From Methylotenera sp. (GTDB taxonomy: Bacteria; Pseudomonadota; Gammaproteobacteria; Burkholderiales; Methylophilaceae), in assembly GCF_013141425.1 (NCBI RefSeq), contig NZ_JABFRA010000018.1, positions 1 through 50,111 of the forward strand: a stretch of DNA of 50,111 nucleotides. Reading direction: 5' to 3'. The notes under the pieces were generated by a model. The model saw only the letters and a list, made by a program, of their open reading frames with translations. It had not been told where the DNA came from and made no database searches. Positions 20,801-29,851 of this stretch are shown in pieces. The position numbers and the translations under genes were made by a program. Within the stretch, counting starts at the first letter, position 1. Every line of letters begins with the position of its first letter.

Positions 20801-21427
20801 TTATTGATTTTCGTTATTCACTTTAATTAAATCGGCATTAAAGCCGTTGTTAACTAAATCAGTTTTGGTTTTATTGATTTGGTCTAGGTCGTTTAAAGGA
20901 CCAACGCGAACACGGTGCCAAATGCCTTTTTCTGGAATACTGGCCGTTTGTACCACCGCTTCAAAACCTTGTAAGGCTAATTTCGCCTTTAAATTATCGG
21001 CTTCTTCTTCAGTTTGAAAAGCACCAACCTGTAAGAAATAGCTTTTTTGTACCACTGGTTGCGGTTCGTTTTCTTTGATTTTGATCTCCTCTTCTTTACT
21101 TACTTTGCTCTCACTGCCTGGCAAAATTGTGTAAAAATCAAAGCGTGTTTCATTTTCGCTACTTTCGGCATTTGTGGCCTCAACTTGTTCTGCTGCGGCT
21201 TTTTCTGCCTTTGCTTTTGCGTCCTCTTTAATCTTATCGGCGAGCGGCTTGCCAGATTCTTTGCCTGCTTGAAAACTAAATGGGCTGTTATCGCCTTTAA
21301 TGTACATCACTACTGTAAGTGAGGCCGCGACACCTAATAAAACACCTACTAGTAAGCCAGTGAAGAACGGGCTACCTTTGCTGGGCGCTTTTGATCTTGT
21401 GGGGCTTGGTTTGTAATCTCTACTCAT
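20801..21427 (-). CDS. SPOR domain-containing inner-membrane protein (FtsN/DedD-like)
   Basis: The 208-residue protein has a short basic cytoplasmic N-terminus, one membrane helix (about 22-43), an Ala/Lys/Glu-rich periplasmic linker, and a C-terminal SPOR domain (about 128-204, with [15 protein letters not shown] and WHRVRVGP). SPOR domains bind peptidoglycan strands stripped of stem peptides at division sites, so a role in cell division or septal wall remodelling is likely. It overlaps the end of argS by four bases (ATGA) and is translationally coupled to it, an arrangement also seen in other betaproteobacteria. The name FtsN would be plausible but cannot be secured. Confidence 0.9.
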   Translation of the reverse strand: MSRDYKPSPTRSKAPSKGSPFFTGLLVGVLLGVAASLTVVMYIKGDNSPFSFQAGKESGKPLADKIKEDAKAKAEKAAAEQVEATNAESSENETRFDFYTILPGSESKVSKEEEIKIKENEPQPVVQKSYFLQVGAFQTEEEADNLKAKLALQGFEAVVQTASIPEKGIWHRVRVGPLNDLDQINKTKTDLVNNGFNADLIKVNNENQ

Positions 21428-23097
21428 ATTGCTTCAGTCCTTACCATTTTCTCTGGTGCGCTGACACCCAGTAAATCTAAACCATTTTTTAAGACTTGGC
21501 GTGTAGCGTAAATCAAGCTTAAGCGCGCTAGTTTAACGGTTTCATCGTCAATTAAAAACTTGTATTCATTGTAATAACTATGCAAATCACTCGCCAAATC
21601 TTTTAGATAATTAGCAATTACATGAGGCGCCAGCTCAGTTGCGGCATTTTCAACTATTTCTGGAAAAGCACTAAGACGCTGTAATAACTCAGTTTCATGT
21701 GGATTATTAAGTGGGCTTAAATCTACATCATTTAGTTCCGTTGCAACACCGCCCCATTGGGTTAATACGCTGCAAATACGGGCATGCGCATATTGAATAT
21801 AAAATACAGGGTTATCGTTGGTTTGCGCTCTTGCTAAATCTATATCAAATACCAATTGTGAGTCGGAACGACGCGCCGCCAAGAAATAACGTGTGGCATC
21901 ACAGCCGACTTCTTCAATCAGGTCACGAAGCGTAACGTAGCTACCGGCACGTTTTGAGAGTTTAACTTCTTCGCCGCCACGCATCACCGTGACCATTTGA
22001 TGCAACACGTAATCTGGCCAGCCTTTTGGAATGCCTGCATCCAATGCTTGTAAGCCAGCACGCACACGAGTGATGGTACTGTGATGGTCTGCGCCCTGCT
22101 CGTTAATAACACGCACAAAGCCACGCCGCCATTTTTCTGCATGGTAAGCCACATCGGGTACAAAATAGGTATATCCACCTTCAGTTTTGCGCATCACGCG
22201 GTCTTTGTCATCACCAAAGTCAGTGGTTTTCAACCATAACGCATTATCTAGTTCATAGGTGTGACCGCTTTTAATCAACTCTTGTACGGCCTCTTCAACT
22301 TTGCCATCGGAGTACAACGCACTTTCTAATGAAAATACGTCAAACTTGATTTGAAAGGCTTTTAAATCTAAATCTTGCTCATGGCGCAAATAAGCCACGG
22401 CAAAGGTGCGTACGGCATCTTCGTCAGCAATATCGCCATTCGCAGTAACTTGCATGTCATCGGCAGTTACGGTTTCTTTGTTCAAAAACGCATTGGCGAT
22501 GTCTAAAATATAATCGCCGCGGTAGCCATTTTCAGGAAAGCTGGCATCATCGGTAGAAATGCCCTTACAGCGCGCTAATACGGAAATAGTAAGATTATCG
22601 ATTTGCGCGCCAGCATCGTTGTAATAAAACTCTCGAGTAACGTCCCAGCCGTTGGCTTCTAGCAAGCGTGCTAGGCAATCGCCCACTGCCGCACCGCGGC
22701 CGTGCCCCACATGCAATGGGCCTGTAGGGTTGGCAGAGACAAATTCAACTTGTACTTTCTGACCTTTACCTACATTGTTACGTCCATATTGCACGCCTGC
22801 ATTAAGAATATTTTGCACCACAGCTTGTTGGGATTGCGCGTTTAAAAAGAAGTTAATAAATCCTGCGCCTGCGATTTCAGTTTTCGCGATATAGTCACTC
22901 GCTGGTAATGCTTCTAGAATTTGCGTAGCGATTGTGCGTGGATTTTGTTTAAGTGGCTTAGCCAAGACTAAGGCCAAATTCGTGGCAAAATCACCATGTT
23001 CGGCCGATTTCGGGCGTTCAAGTAAAATGGTCGCTTCAAATTCAGGCGCAATAGTTTTTGCGGCTGAAGTCAGTAATTGGGTAAGATGTGCTTTCAA
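21424..23097 (-). CDS. argS: Arginine-tRNA ligase
   Basis: ArgRS charges tRNA-Arg and is a class I synthetase that needs tRNA for activation. The HIGH-like motif is HVGH (129-132), within [15 protein letters not shown]. The KMSKS-like motif appears as VKLSKRAG. The N-terminal domain (1-105) and C-terminal DALR anticodon-binding domain (about 440-557) complete the 557 residues. The gene is divergent from priA across 187 AT-rich bases that must contain both promoters. Confidence 0.98.
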   Translation of the reverse strand: MKAHLTQLLTSAAKTIAPEFEATILLERPKSAEHGDFATNLALVLAKPLKQNPRTIATQILEALPASDYIAKTEIAGAGFINFFLNAQSQQAVVQNILNAGVQYGRNNVGKGQKVQVEFVSANPTGPLHVGHGRGAAVGDCLARLLEANGWDVTREFYYNDAGAQIDNLTISVLARCKGISTDDASFPENGYRGDYILDIANAFLNKETVTADDMQVTANGDIADEDAVRTFAVAYLRHEQDLDLKAFQIKFDVFSLESALYSDGKVEEAVQELIKSGHTYELDNALWLKTTDFGDDKDRVMRKTEGGYTYFVPDVAYHAEKWRRGFVRVINEQGADHHSTITRVRAGLQALDAGIPKGWPDYVLHQMVTVMRGGEEVKLSKRAGSYVTLRDLIEEVGCDATRYFLAARRSDSQLVFDIDLARAQTNDNPVFYIQYAHARICSVLTQWGGVATELNDVDLSPLNNPHETELLQRLSAFPEIVENAATELAPHVIANYLKDLASDLHSYYNEYKFLIDDETVKLARLSLIYATRQVLKNGLDLLGVSAPEKMVRTEAI

Positions 23098-23284
23098 AAC
23101 AAATAGGTGCTCAAAAAATAGAAGTAAAATTATCGAAGGGTGTTATTTTAACCTACTCGCTAGTACTTTTTTGTAATTCTTTGTTTCTTTGCTTAGTATC
23201 TTTTTATGTATCATTTATCGATTTAAACTCAATTAGCTATTCTCAAATTAAATTATCCTTAAATAAAAATGTGCGCCTTTCAAA

Positions 23285-25483
23285 TTGCCTAAACCAGTCC
23301 TGAAAATTGCCTTAGATGTGCCGCTAGACCGCTTATTTGACTATTTGAGTGGCGGTCAGTCTGTTGAAATTGGCCAGCGCGTGCTAGTTCCATTTGGCCG
23401 CAGCAGCCAAATTGGTATCATCATGGGTAAAGCCGATACGAGTGATTTTCCCATTGAAAAACTAAAGCCAATAGCGCAAATTTTTGCGGATGAAGCGCCT
23501 ATAGATATCGAAACGCTGAATTTAATTAAATTCAGCGCAGATTATTATCAGTATCCATTTGGACAAGCCCTACTTTCTGCCTTGCCCGCAAGGTTGCGAC
23601 AAATTGCCCCTGCCGTATCGCGCAAGCAATATGCTTATCAATTGACAGATTTTGGTCGTGCGCAAACCATTGAGCAAATACCCAAGCGTCAATTAGTCAC
23701 GCGCCGAGTTTTTGAGGCTTTGCAAGCCGCTGAATTGATAACAGAAGCGGCGTTAGATGCAATTTCAAGCAGTGCACGTAAAGTAGCTAAACACTTGGTG
23801 GCGCAAGGCTGGGCAAGCAGTCAGCAAGTACAAGCGACCATCAAAACATTAGAAACGTCAGCGGCGATTGAGCCGCAACTTAACGAGGAGCAAGCGCTGG
23901 CAGTGCAGCGCATTACCCAAGAGGCGCAAATTTTTAAGCCTTGGCTAATACATGGCATTACTGGCAGCGGCAAAACCGAAGTTTACATGCGTTTAATGCA
24001 GCATATTTTGCAGCAAGAGAATGCTCAAATCTTAGTATTAGTACCAGAAATTAACCTAACCCCTCAGTTAGAATCGCGCTTCAGAAGCCGCTTTGCCAAT
24101 ATTTCGCTAGTGAGTTTACATAGCAACTTGAGCGAGAGTGAACGCTTACATCATTGGCAATTGGCACAATCTGGTTCGGCTAAAATAATTATTGGTACCC
24201 GCCTTTCTATCTTTACGCCCTTGCCAAATTTAAAGCTCATCATCATTGATGAAGAGCATGATGGTTCGTATAAGCAGCAAGATAGCATGCGCTACCACGC
24301 ACGCGATATTGCACTGGTGAGAGCCAAGCGCTTGAATATTCCAGTCGTGCTGGGTTCTGCCACACCAGCACTAGAGAGCTGGCACAATGCCACGGCAAAT
24401 AAATACAATTTACTTAGCCTGAATCAACGCGCGGTTACAGCGGCCCAACTACCTAATATTGAGTGTATTGATACGACTAAAGTGAATCTACAACAGGGGC
24501 TAACGCCGCAACTAATTGCTGCACTAAAGTTAAGGTTAGCGCGCAAAGAGCAAAGTTTGCTATTCATTAACCGTCGTGGTTATTCGCCCGTTTTGTTGTG
24601 CACGGCTTGTCATTGGATAGCGCCCTGCATGCGCTGTAGCAGTCGCTTGGTGGTGCATTTAGGGCAACGTAAACTGCGTTGCCACCATTGCGGACATGAG
24701 CAAAAAATTCCACAGCAATGCCCAAGTTGCGGCGATGCGGATTTGCACCCCACGGGACATGGTACACAAAGGCTTGAGCAAACCTTAGCGCAATTACTAC
24801 CTAATGCGCGCATCGCTCGCGTCGACCGCGATAGCATCAGCCGCAAAAATGCTTTGGTGGAGATTTTAGATAAAGTACATAACCAAGAAATAGACATTTT
24901 GGTGGGCACGCAAATGCTCGCTAAAGGACATGATTTTCCGAATCTGACTTTAGTAGGCGTGATTGATACTGACAGCGCCTTGCATAGCCCCGATTTTCGG
25001 GCGAGTGAGCGCTTGTTTGCGCAACTCATGCAGGTCGCTGGGCGCGCTGGTCGGGCAGATAAAGCGGGGCAAGTCATTATTCAAACGCAGTTTCCAGAGC
25101 ATGTGCTATTTAACGCCCTACGCAGCCAAGATTATGTGAGCTATGCCAACGCGATGTTGCAAGAGCGTGAGCAAGTGCAGTTTCCGCCTTATGTATTTAT
25201 GGCATTGTTGCGTGCAGAAGCGAATGATTTTGCACTTGTGCAGCAATTTTTAAATCATGCCTTTAAATTAGCGCGAGGATTCAATGCAGATGTAACGGTG
25301 TATGACCCAATTCGCCCGCAAATGGAGCGCTTAAAAGGCATGGAGCGCGGCCATATCTTGATGCAAACTGCTAATAGAACTGCACTGCAAAAGTTGCTAA
25401 GAAATTTGGTGGCTGAATTAAGAGGCCAGACGATTGCTGCAAAAGTCAGATGGACAGTTGATGTCGATCCATTAGAGTTTTAA
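23285..25483 (+). CDS. priA: Primosomal replication helicase PriA
   Basis: PriA recognises stalled or collapsed forks and reloads the replicative helicase. The N-terminal 3'-DNA-binding domain (1-105) is followed by a superfamily 2 helicase core with Walker A GITGSGKT (224-231) and Walker B DEEH. The zinc-binding insertion has eight cysteines (CTACHWIAPCMRC, then CHHC and CPSC). The length of 732 is normal. The only plausible start in this frame is TTG: an in-frame stop lies 18-21 bases upstream with no ATG or GTG between. No strong ribosome-binding site is visible, consistent with low expression. Confidence 0.96.
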   Translation: MPKPVLKIALDVPLDRLFDYLSGGQSVEIGQRVLVPFGRSSQIGIIMGKADTSDFPIEKLKPIAQIFADEAPIDIETLNLIKFSADYYQYPFGQALLSALPARLRQIAPAVSRKQYAYQLTDFGRAQTIEQIPKRQLVTRRVFEALQAAELITEAALDAISSSARKVAKHLVAQGWASSQQVQATIKTLETSAAIEPQLNEEQALAVQRITQEAQIFKPWLIHGITGSGKTEVYMRLMQHILQQENAQILVLVPEINLTPQLESRFRSRFANISLVSLHSNLSESERLHHWQLAQSGSAKIIIGTRLSIFTPLPNLKLIIIDEEHDGSYKQQDSMRYHARDIALVRAKRLNIPVVLGSATPALESWHNATANKYNLLSLNQRAVTAAQLPNIECIDTTKVNLQQGLTPQLIAALKLRLARKEQSLLFINRRGYSPVLLCTACHWIAPCMRCSSRLVVHLGQRKLRCHHCGHEQKIPQQCPSCGDADLHPTGHGTQRLEQTLAQLLPNARIARVDRDSISRKNALVEILDKVHNQEIDILVGTQMLAKGHDFPNLTLVGVIDTDSALHSPDFRASERLFAQLMQVAGRAGRADKAGQVIIQTQFPEHVLFNALRSQDYVSYANAMLQEREQVQFPPYVFMALLRAEANDFALVQQFLNHAFKLARGFNADVTVYDPIRPQMERLKGMERGHILMQTANRTALQKLLRNLVAELRGQTIAAKVRWTVDVDPLEF

Positions 25484-25619
25484 GGTTGAATTATCGCCTT
25501 AGGGTAAATTTCCCCAACACTTATAATTTTTTTGTATAAACTAATTCAAAGCAAGTCTTTGACAGCATTAACTAAATTCTTGAATATTGCACTAACAAAA
25601 CAAATTTAGGGAACCTCTC

Positions 25620-26621
25620 ATGTCAAAATTTATTACACCGCTAGTCATTGGATTGCTGGTTTTGGTAAGCGCCAGCAAGGCTCAAGCCGAAGATGTTCAA
25701 GCAAAAGAAGCTAAATCAGTGGTTGAGCAAATTGTAGACGTGCAAACCAAAATTGCCGGCGGCCCGCACAAAGGTTTTCGTGCAAACCACGCTAAAGGCA
25801 TTGTAGCAACGGGTGTGTTTACGCCTGCAGCGAGTGCGGCAAGTTTAACGAATGCGGCACACTTGCAAAAAACGCCAAGTGAGGTCATTGTGCGATTTTC
25901 AAACGCCACGGGTATTCCAACCATTGCTGATGTCAGCCCTAAGGCCAATCCACGCGGCATTTCAATTCGTTTCAAGCTTCCAGACAATCAATTTACAGAT
26001 ATTGTAAGTTTGTCGGTAAATCGCTTTCCTGTAGCTACACCCGAAGCATTTTTAGCTTTTTTGCAAGCCAATGTAGCAACCAAAGCAGATTCACCGAAAC
26101 CCACACCCATTGAACAGTTTTTAGAAGCAAACCCGAGTGCCAAAGCTTTTGTAAAATTGCCAAAGCCAGCGCCAGCCAGCTATGCCAATCAATCCTATTT
26201 TGGTCTCAATGCTTTTAAGTTTACCAATGCTAAGGCTGAAACACGTTATGGGCGCTACCAAATTACGCCGCTCGCAGGCAATATAGCCTTGGAAGAAAGT
26301 CAGGTGGTAGGTGCAGCGCCAAACTATCTTTCAGAAGAACTAGCTACAAGGTTGAAGCAAGGCGAAGCCAGTTTTCGTATTAGCGTGCAACTGGCTAATG
26401 AAGGCGATAATATCAACGACCCAACGGCTGTTTGGCCAGACGATAGAACACAAGTGGAGCTTGGTACGCTAACCTTAAAAGCTATTCCTGCGGATGGCAA
26501 AAATTTAGAACAAAAAATTGCATTTAACCCGTTAAATCTAGTCGACGGCATTGCACCTTCAGAAGACAAAATTTTGCTAGCCCGCCCCGCCGCTTATGCG
26601 GTGAGCGTTTCACGTCGATAA
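25620..26621 (+). CDS. Exported catalase-family mini-haem peroxidase (SrpA/KatN-like)
   Basis: The 333-residue protein has a signal peptide (cleavage probably after Ala23, in KAQAED) and a compact catalase core without the flavodoxin-like and wrapping domains of full catalases. The distal histidine is His57 (FRANHAKGIV), the distal asparagine Asn95 (VRFSNATG), and the proximal haem tyrosine Tyr326 (RPAAYAVSVSRR). The family includes periplasmic catalase-related peroxidases that act on organic peroxides and usually have little catalase activity. An AGGGA ribosome-binding site precedes the ATG. Its neighbours give no operon context; in a methylotroph, periplasmic protection beside quinoprotein dehydrogenases is a reasonable guess. 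Confidence 0.9.
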   Translation: MSKFITPLVIGLLVLVSASKAQAEDVQAKEAKSVVEQIVDVQTKIAGGPHKGFRANHAKGIVATGVFTPAASAASLTNAAHLQKTPSEVIVRFSNATGIPTIADVSPKANPRGISIRFKLPDNQFTDIVSLSVNRFPVATPEAFLAFLQANVATKADSPKPTPIEQFLEANPSAKAFVKLPKPAPASYANQSYFGLNAFKFTNAKAETRYGRYQITPLAGNIALEESQVVGAAPNYLSEELATRLKQGEASFRISVQLANEGDNINDPTAVWPDDRTQVELGTLTLKAIPADGKNLEQKIAFNPLNLVDGIAPSEDKILLARPAAYAVSVSRR

Positions 26622-26646
26622 TCTTCATAATCTTAAAACAATCTTG

Positions 26647-26674
26647 GCAGCCTAAAGAAATTTAGGCTGCTTTC
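26647..26674 (+). terminator. Hairpin after the catalase-family gene
   Basis: A perfect 10-bp stem (GCAGCCTAAA pairing with TTTAGGCTGC) closes on a GAAA tetraloop. Only TTTC follows, so the U-run is short. It lies 25 bases after the stop codon and 70 bases before the tRNA gene. It is probably a terminator or an mRNA-end stabiliser. Confidence 0.6.
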
Positions 26675-26729
26675 AAACATAATTCCACTTGTGTCGTTAC
26701 TGTGTCGTCACCTGTAAAATGATTCGAGG

Positions 26730-26735
26730 TATAAT
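26730..26735 (+). promoter_or_regulatory. Consensus -10 element of the tRNA-Gly gene
   Basis: A perfect TATAAT stands 11 bases before the first base of the tRNA, the right distance for a short leader. The -35 element is poor: TCGTCA at 26705-26710 is the best candidate, at 19 bases spacing. The promoter would also serve thiD if transcription continues past the tRNA. Confidence 0.6.
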
Positions 26736-26746
26736 TTGTACCTTAC

Positions 26747-26820
26747 GCGGGTGTAGTTCAGTGGTAGAACGCTAGCTTCCCAAGCTCGATATGCGGGTTC
26801 GATTCCCGTCACCCGCTCCA
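26747..26820 (+). tRNA. tRNA-Gly (anticodon CCC)
   Basis: The 74 bases fold as a complete cloverleaf with encoded CCA. The acceptor stem GCGGGTG pairs perfectly with CACCCGC. The D stem is GTTC/GAAC, the T arm is GCGGG-TTCGATT-CCCGT, and the anticodon loop is TTCCCAA with anticodon CCC for GGG codons. In the anticodon stem (CTAGC/GCTCG) the 28-42 pair is T-C, a mismatch; the other four pairs are normal. The thiD start codon follows after only 35 bases, with no terminator between. Confidence 0.93.
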
Positions 26821-26855
26821 ATTAAATTGATGTAATCATTTAGCGTATAAACACT

Positions 26856-27716
26856 ATGGCAAATCAGGCACCACCTTCAGTATTAACCTTTGCAGGCACC
26901 GACCCTAGTGGTGGTGCTGGTTTGCAGGCTGATATTTTGACCTTTGCCAGTATTGGTTGCCATCCGCTCTCTGTGGTAACGGCGATTACCGTGCAAGACA
27001 CGCGTGGTGTAGACAGCGTATTGGCGATGGATGCCGATTGGGTGAACGACCAAGCGCGCGCCATTTTAGAAGATGTGCAGGTTTCAGCATTTAAATTAGG
27101 TCTATTAGGTTCAGTAGAAAATATCGCGGTGATTGCCGAAATTATGGCGGATTACCCAGATGTGCCCTTATTGATAGACCCAATTTTAACCTCTGGCCGT
27201 GGCGATGATTTAACCAATGACGATATGATGGATGCGATGATTGAATTGTTATTTCCACAAGCGACGTTAATCACACCGAATAGTCTGGAGGCACGTCGAT
27301 TGGCCTTTGCAGATGCTGATGACGAAGTGGCATTGACCTCTTTAGATGAAGCCGCCGCCCGGTTGCTCGAGATGGGTAGTGAGTACGTACTGATTACGGG
27401 CACACACGAGCGTACCCTAGAGGTGACCAATACTTTATATGGCGAAAGTCGCTTGATTAAAGCCTACAAGTGGGACCGTCTAGTCGGCAGTTATCATGGC
27501 TCAGGTTGCACACTTACCAGCGCTATTGCTGCGTGCATGGCGCACGGTTTGAGCATGGAAGAAGCTGTAATGGAAGCGCAAGAATACACCTGGCAAACCC
27601 TTAAAAATGGCTTTAGGCCTGGCATGGGGCAATTTATTCCAGACCGCATGTTCTGGGCGCGTGATGAAGAAGATGCCGTTGTAGATAGCGGTGATGGAAA
27701 TACTAAAACGCACTAA
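26856..27716 (+). CDS. thiD: Hydroxymethylpyrimidine/phosphomethylpyrimidine kinase
   Basis: ThiD phosphorylates HMP twice to HMP-pyrophosphate for thiamine synthesis. The ribokinase-fold signature GTDPSGGAGLQAD (14-26) and the catalytic GSGCTLTSA with Cys218 are present. The length of 286 is a little above the usual 266, the extra residues forming an acidic C-terminal tail. No ribosome-binding site is obvious. It lies 35 bases after a tRNA-Gly gene and may depend on that promoter. No TPP riboswitch (THI box) is visible upstream. It is followed by thiE and hemL. Confidence 0.95.
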   Translation: MANQAPPSVLTFAGTDPSGGAGLQADILTFASIGCHPLSVVTAITVQDTRGVDSVLAMDADWVNDQARAILEDVQVSAFKLGLLGSVENIAVIAEIMADYPDVPLLIDPILTSGRGDDLTNDDMMDAMIELLFPQATLITPNSLEARRLAFADADDEVALTSLDEAAARLLEMGSEYVLITGTHERTLEVTNTLYGESRLIKAYKWDRLVGSYHGSGCTLTSAIAACMAHGLSMEEAVMEAQEYTWQTLKNGFRPGMGQFIPDRMFWARDEEDAVVDSGDGNTKTH

Positions 27717-27788
27717 TGTTTTATAAAGCTCACAAATATTAAAATCCGTCATTCTTCGTTATGTTCAAACGACGCTGTAAGGTTCTAG

Positions 27789-28421
27789 ATGCAGGCTCAT
27801 AAAATCAGCGGTTTATACGCAATCACGCCAGACGAAGCAGACACAGCCTTACTTTTGACCAAAGTAGAAACCGCCCTTCAAGGCGGAGTAAGCATTCTGC
27901 AATATCGCAATAAGCCAGCCAACCATAAACTACAAACGCAACAAGCGCGCGCCATATTGCCGCTATGCAGGCAATATCATGTGCCATTTATTATTAATGA
28001 TTCAGTAAAGCTTTGCCTGACATTAGACGCAGATGGCGTACATTTAGGCGCAGATGATGGCAATATCGTCGAGGTTCGCGCAAGACTTGGTGCAGATAAA
28101 ATACTAGGTGCATCCTGCTACAACAGCTTTGATTTAGCGCTAAGCGCACAACAAGCGGGTGCAGATTATGTAGCCTTTGGCGCTTGTTTTGCTTCAAGCA
28201 CCAAACCGCATGCACCTGTAGCAAGTTTAGATTTATTCAAACAAGCCAAAGCGCAATTGCATATTCCAGCAGTGGCTATTGGCGGCATTACCTTAAAAAA
28301 TGCACCATCGTTAATAGAAGCTGGTGCCAATTCAATTGCAGTGATTAATGCAATTTTCAGTCAAGATGACGTAAAATCTACCACTCAACAATTTACACAA
28401 TTATTTAGAGCTAAATCCTAA
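27789..28421 (+). CDS. thiE: Thiamine-phosphate synthase
   Basis: ThiE joins HMP-pyrophosphate and the carboxylated thiazole phosphate to give thiamine phosphate. The TIM-barrel signatures are clear: ISGLYAITPDE at the start, LQYRNK (38-43) for diphosphate binding, DGVHLGADD, and FGACFASSTKP, ending with AIGGIT and GANSIAVINAIF for phosphate binding. The length of 210 is standard. An AAGG site precedes the ATG. Directly after it, nine bases on, comes hemL. The partner thiC ends at the right edge of this window. Confidence 0.96.
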   Translation: MQAHKISGLYAITPDEADTALLLTKVETALQGGVSILQYRNKPANHKLQTQQARAILPLCRQYHVPFIINDSVKLCLTLDADGVHLGADDGNIVEVRARLGADKILGASCYNSFDLALSAQQAGADYVAFGACFASSTKPHAPVASLDLFKQAKAQLHIPAVAIGGITLKNAPSLIEAGANSIAVINAIFSQDDVKSTTQQFTQLFRAKS

Positions 28422-28430
28422 GGCAAAATC

Positions 28431-29720
28431 ATGACTTCAACCAATCAAACCCTTTTCGACAAATCTCAAGAACTGATTCCTGGTGGTGTGAACTCGCCAG
28501 TGCGCGCTTTTCGTAGCGTGGGCGGTACGCCGATTTTCTTTAAAAAGGGCTTGGGTTCTAAGTTGTGGGATGTAGATGGTAAGGAATATATCGACTACAT
28601 TAATTCTTGGGGTCCGATGATTGTCGGCCACGCGCACCCTACGGTGATTAATGCCGTGCAAGAAGCGGCAGCAAATAGCTTGAGTTTTGGTGCGCCTACA
28701 GGGTTGGAGCTTGAAATGGCGCAGCTGATTAATAAGCTTGTGCCGAGCATGGAGCAAGTGCGCTTGAATAGTAGCGGTACCGAAGCGACCATGAGCGCGA
28801 TTCGCACGGCGCGTGGTTTTACGGGGCGCGATAAAATTGTGAAGTTCGAAGGCTGTTACCACGGCCATTCGGATGGCTTGTTGGTAAAGGCGGGTTCTGG
28901 ACTATTAACTTTTGGAGAACCAGACTCAGGCGGTGTTCCAGCGAGTGTGGCAGCGCATACGCTCACTTTGGAATATAACAACACACAGCAATTAAAAGAT
29001 TTGTTTGCCAAATCTGGCGATGAAATAGCTTGCGTGATTATTGAGCCGGTCGTCGGCAATATGAATTTAATCGTGCCGCATATGGAGTTCTTGCAAACGC
29101 TACGCGAACTTTGCACAAAACACGGCGCGGTGTTGATTTTTGATGAAGTGATGACGGGCTTCCGCGTAGCTTTGGGCGGTGCGCAAGCGCTGTATAACAT
29201 CAAACCAGATATGACGACTTTGGGTAAAGTGATTGGCGGCGGTTTACCAGTAGGTGCATTTGGCGGGCGTAAGGATATTATGCAGTGCCTTGCACCTGTG
29301 GGTAAGGTGTATCAGGCGGGTACATTGTCAGGCAATCCTGTTGCGGTTACTGCTGGTTTAAAAACGTTGGAGTTGATTCAGGCACCAGATTTTCACGCTA
29401 AATTAACTGCGCAAACTAAAAAATTGGTCGATGGCCTAAAAGTGGCCGCCAAAGAAGCGGGTGTGATATTTAATGCACAAAGTGTTGGCGGCATGTTTGG
29501 CCTATATTTCTGTGAAAAATGCCCAACTTCTTACCATGAGATGATGCAATCCAACAAAGAGTACTTTAATCAATTCTTCCACAGCATGTTAGATAGCGGC
29601 ATTTATTTAGGTCCCTCCGCCTTTGAGGCTGGCTTTGTTTCAGCCGCACATAGCGAAGAAGATATTGCGAATACAATTGCTGCCGCGAAAAAGGCTTTTC
29701 AAACGCTAGTTACTTCTTAG
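28431..29720 (+). CDS. hemL: Glutamate-1-semialdehyde 2,1-aminomutase
   Basis: HemL converts glutamate-1-semialdehyde to 5-aminolevulinate in the C5 pathway of haem synthesis. It is a PLP enzyme of aminotransferase fold type I; the lysine that binds the cofactor is Lys266 in [10 protein letters not shown], and the FDEVMTGFR motif (238-246) supplies the PLP aspartate. The length of 429 is normal. The spacing of nine bases from thiE implies a common transcript. hemE, a later step of the pathway, lies about 6 kb downstream. Confidence 0.97.
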   Translation: MTSTNQTLFDKSQELIPGGVNSPVRAFRSVGGTPIFFKKGLGSKLWDVDGKEYIDYINSWGPMIVGHAHPTVINAVQEAAANSLSFGAPTGLELEMAQLINKLVPSMEQVRLNSSGTEATMSAIRTARGFTGRDKIVKFEGCYHGHSDGLLVKAGSGLLTFGEPDSGGVPASVAAHTLTLEYNNTQQLKDLFAKSGDEIACVIIEPVVGNMNLIVPHMEFLQTLRELCTKHGAVLIFDEVMTGFRVALGGAQALYNIKPDMTTLGKVIGGGLPVGAFGGRKDIMQCLAPVGKVYQAGTLSGNPVAVTAGLKTLELIQAPDFHAKLTAQTKKLVDGLKVAAKEAGVIFNAQSVGGMFGLYFCEKCPTSYHEMMQSNKEYFNQFFHSMLDSGIYLGPSAFEAGFVSAAHSEEDIANTIAAAKKAFQTLVTS

Positions 29721-29851
29721 TTGAGAGGTGGTGGTGCCCAAACAGGCTTGATTGACAAAATAATCTCTATCTTTACGCTCTATCTTATTGAACAGATAGA
29801 CTTTAAGCGGTAAAATTAAAGGTTCCGCTAAATGTTTTGTGATTAAATAAT

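Noticed and set aside
26821-26855. Possible TPP riboswitch ahead of thiD-thiE
   Set aside because: The gap after the tRNA is only 35 bases, far too short for a THI box aptamer, and no CTGAGA-type motif is present.
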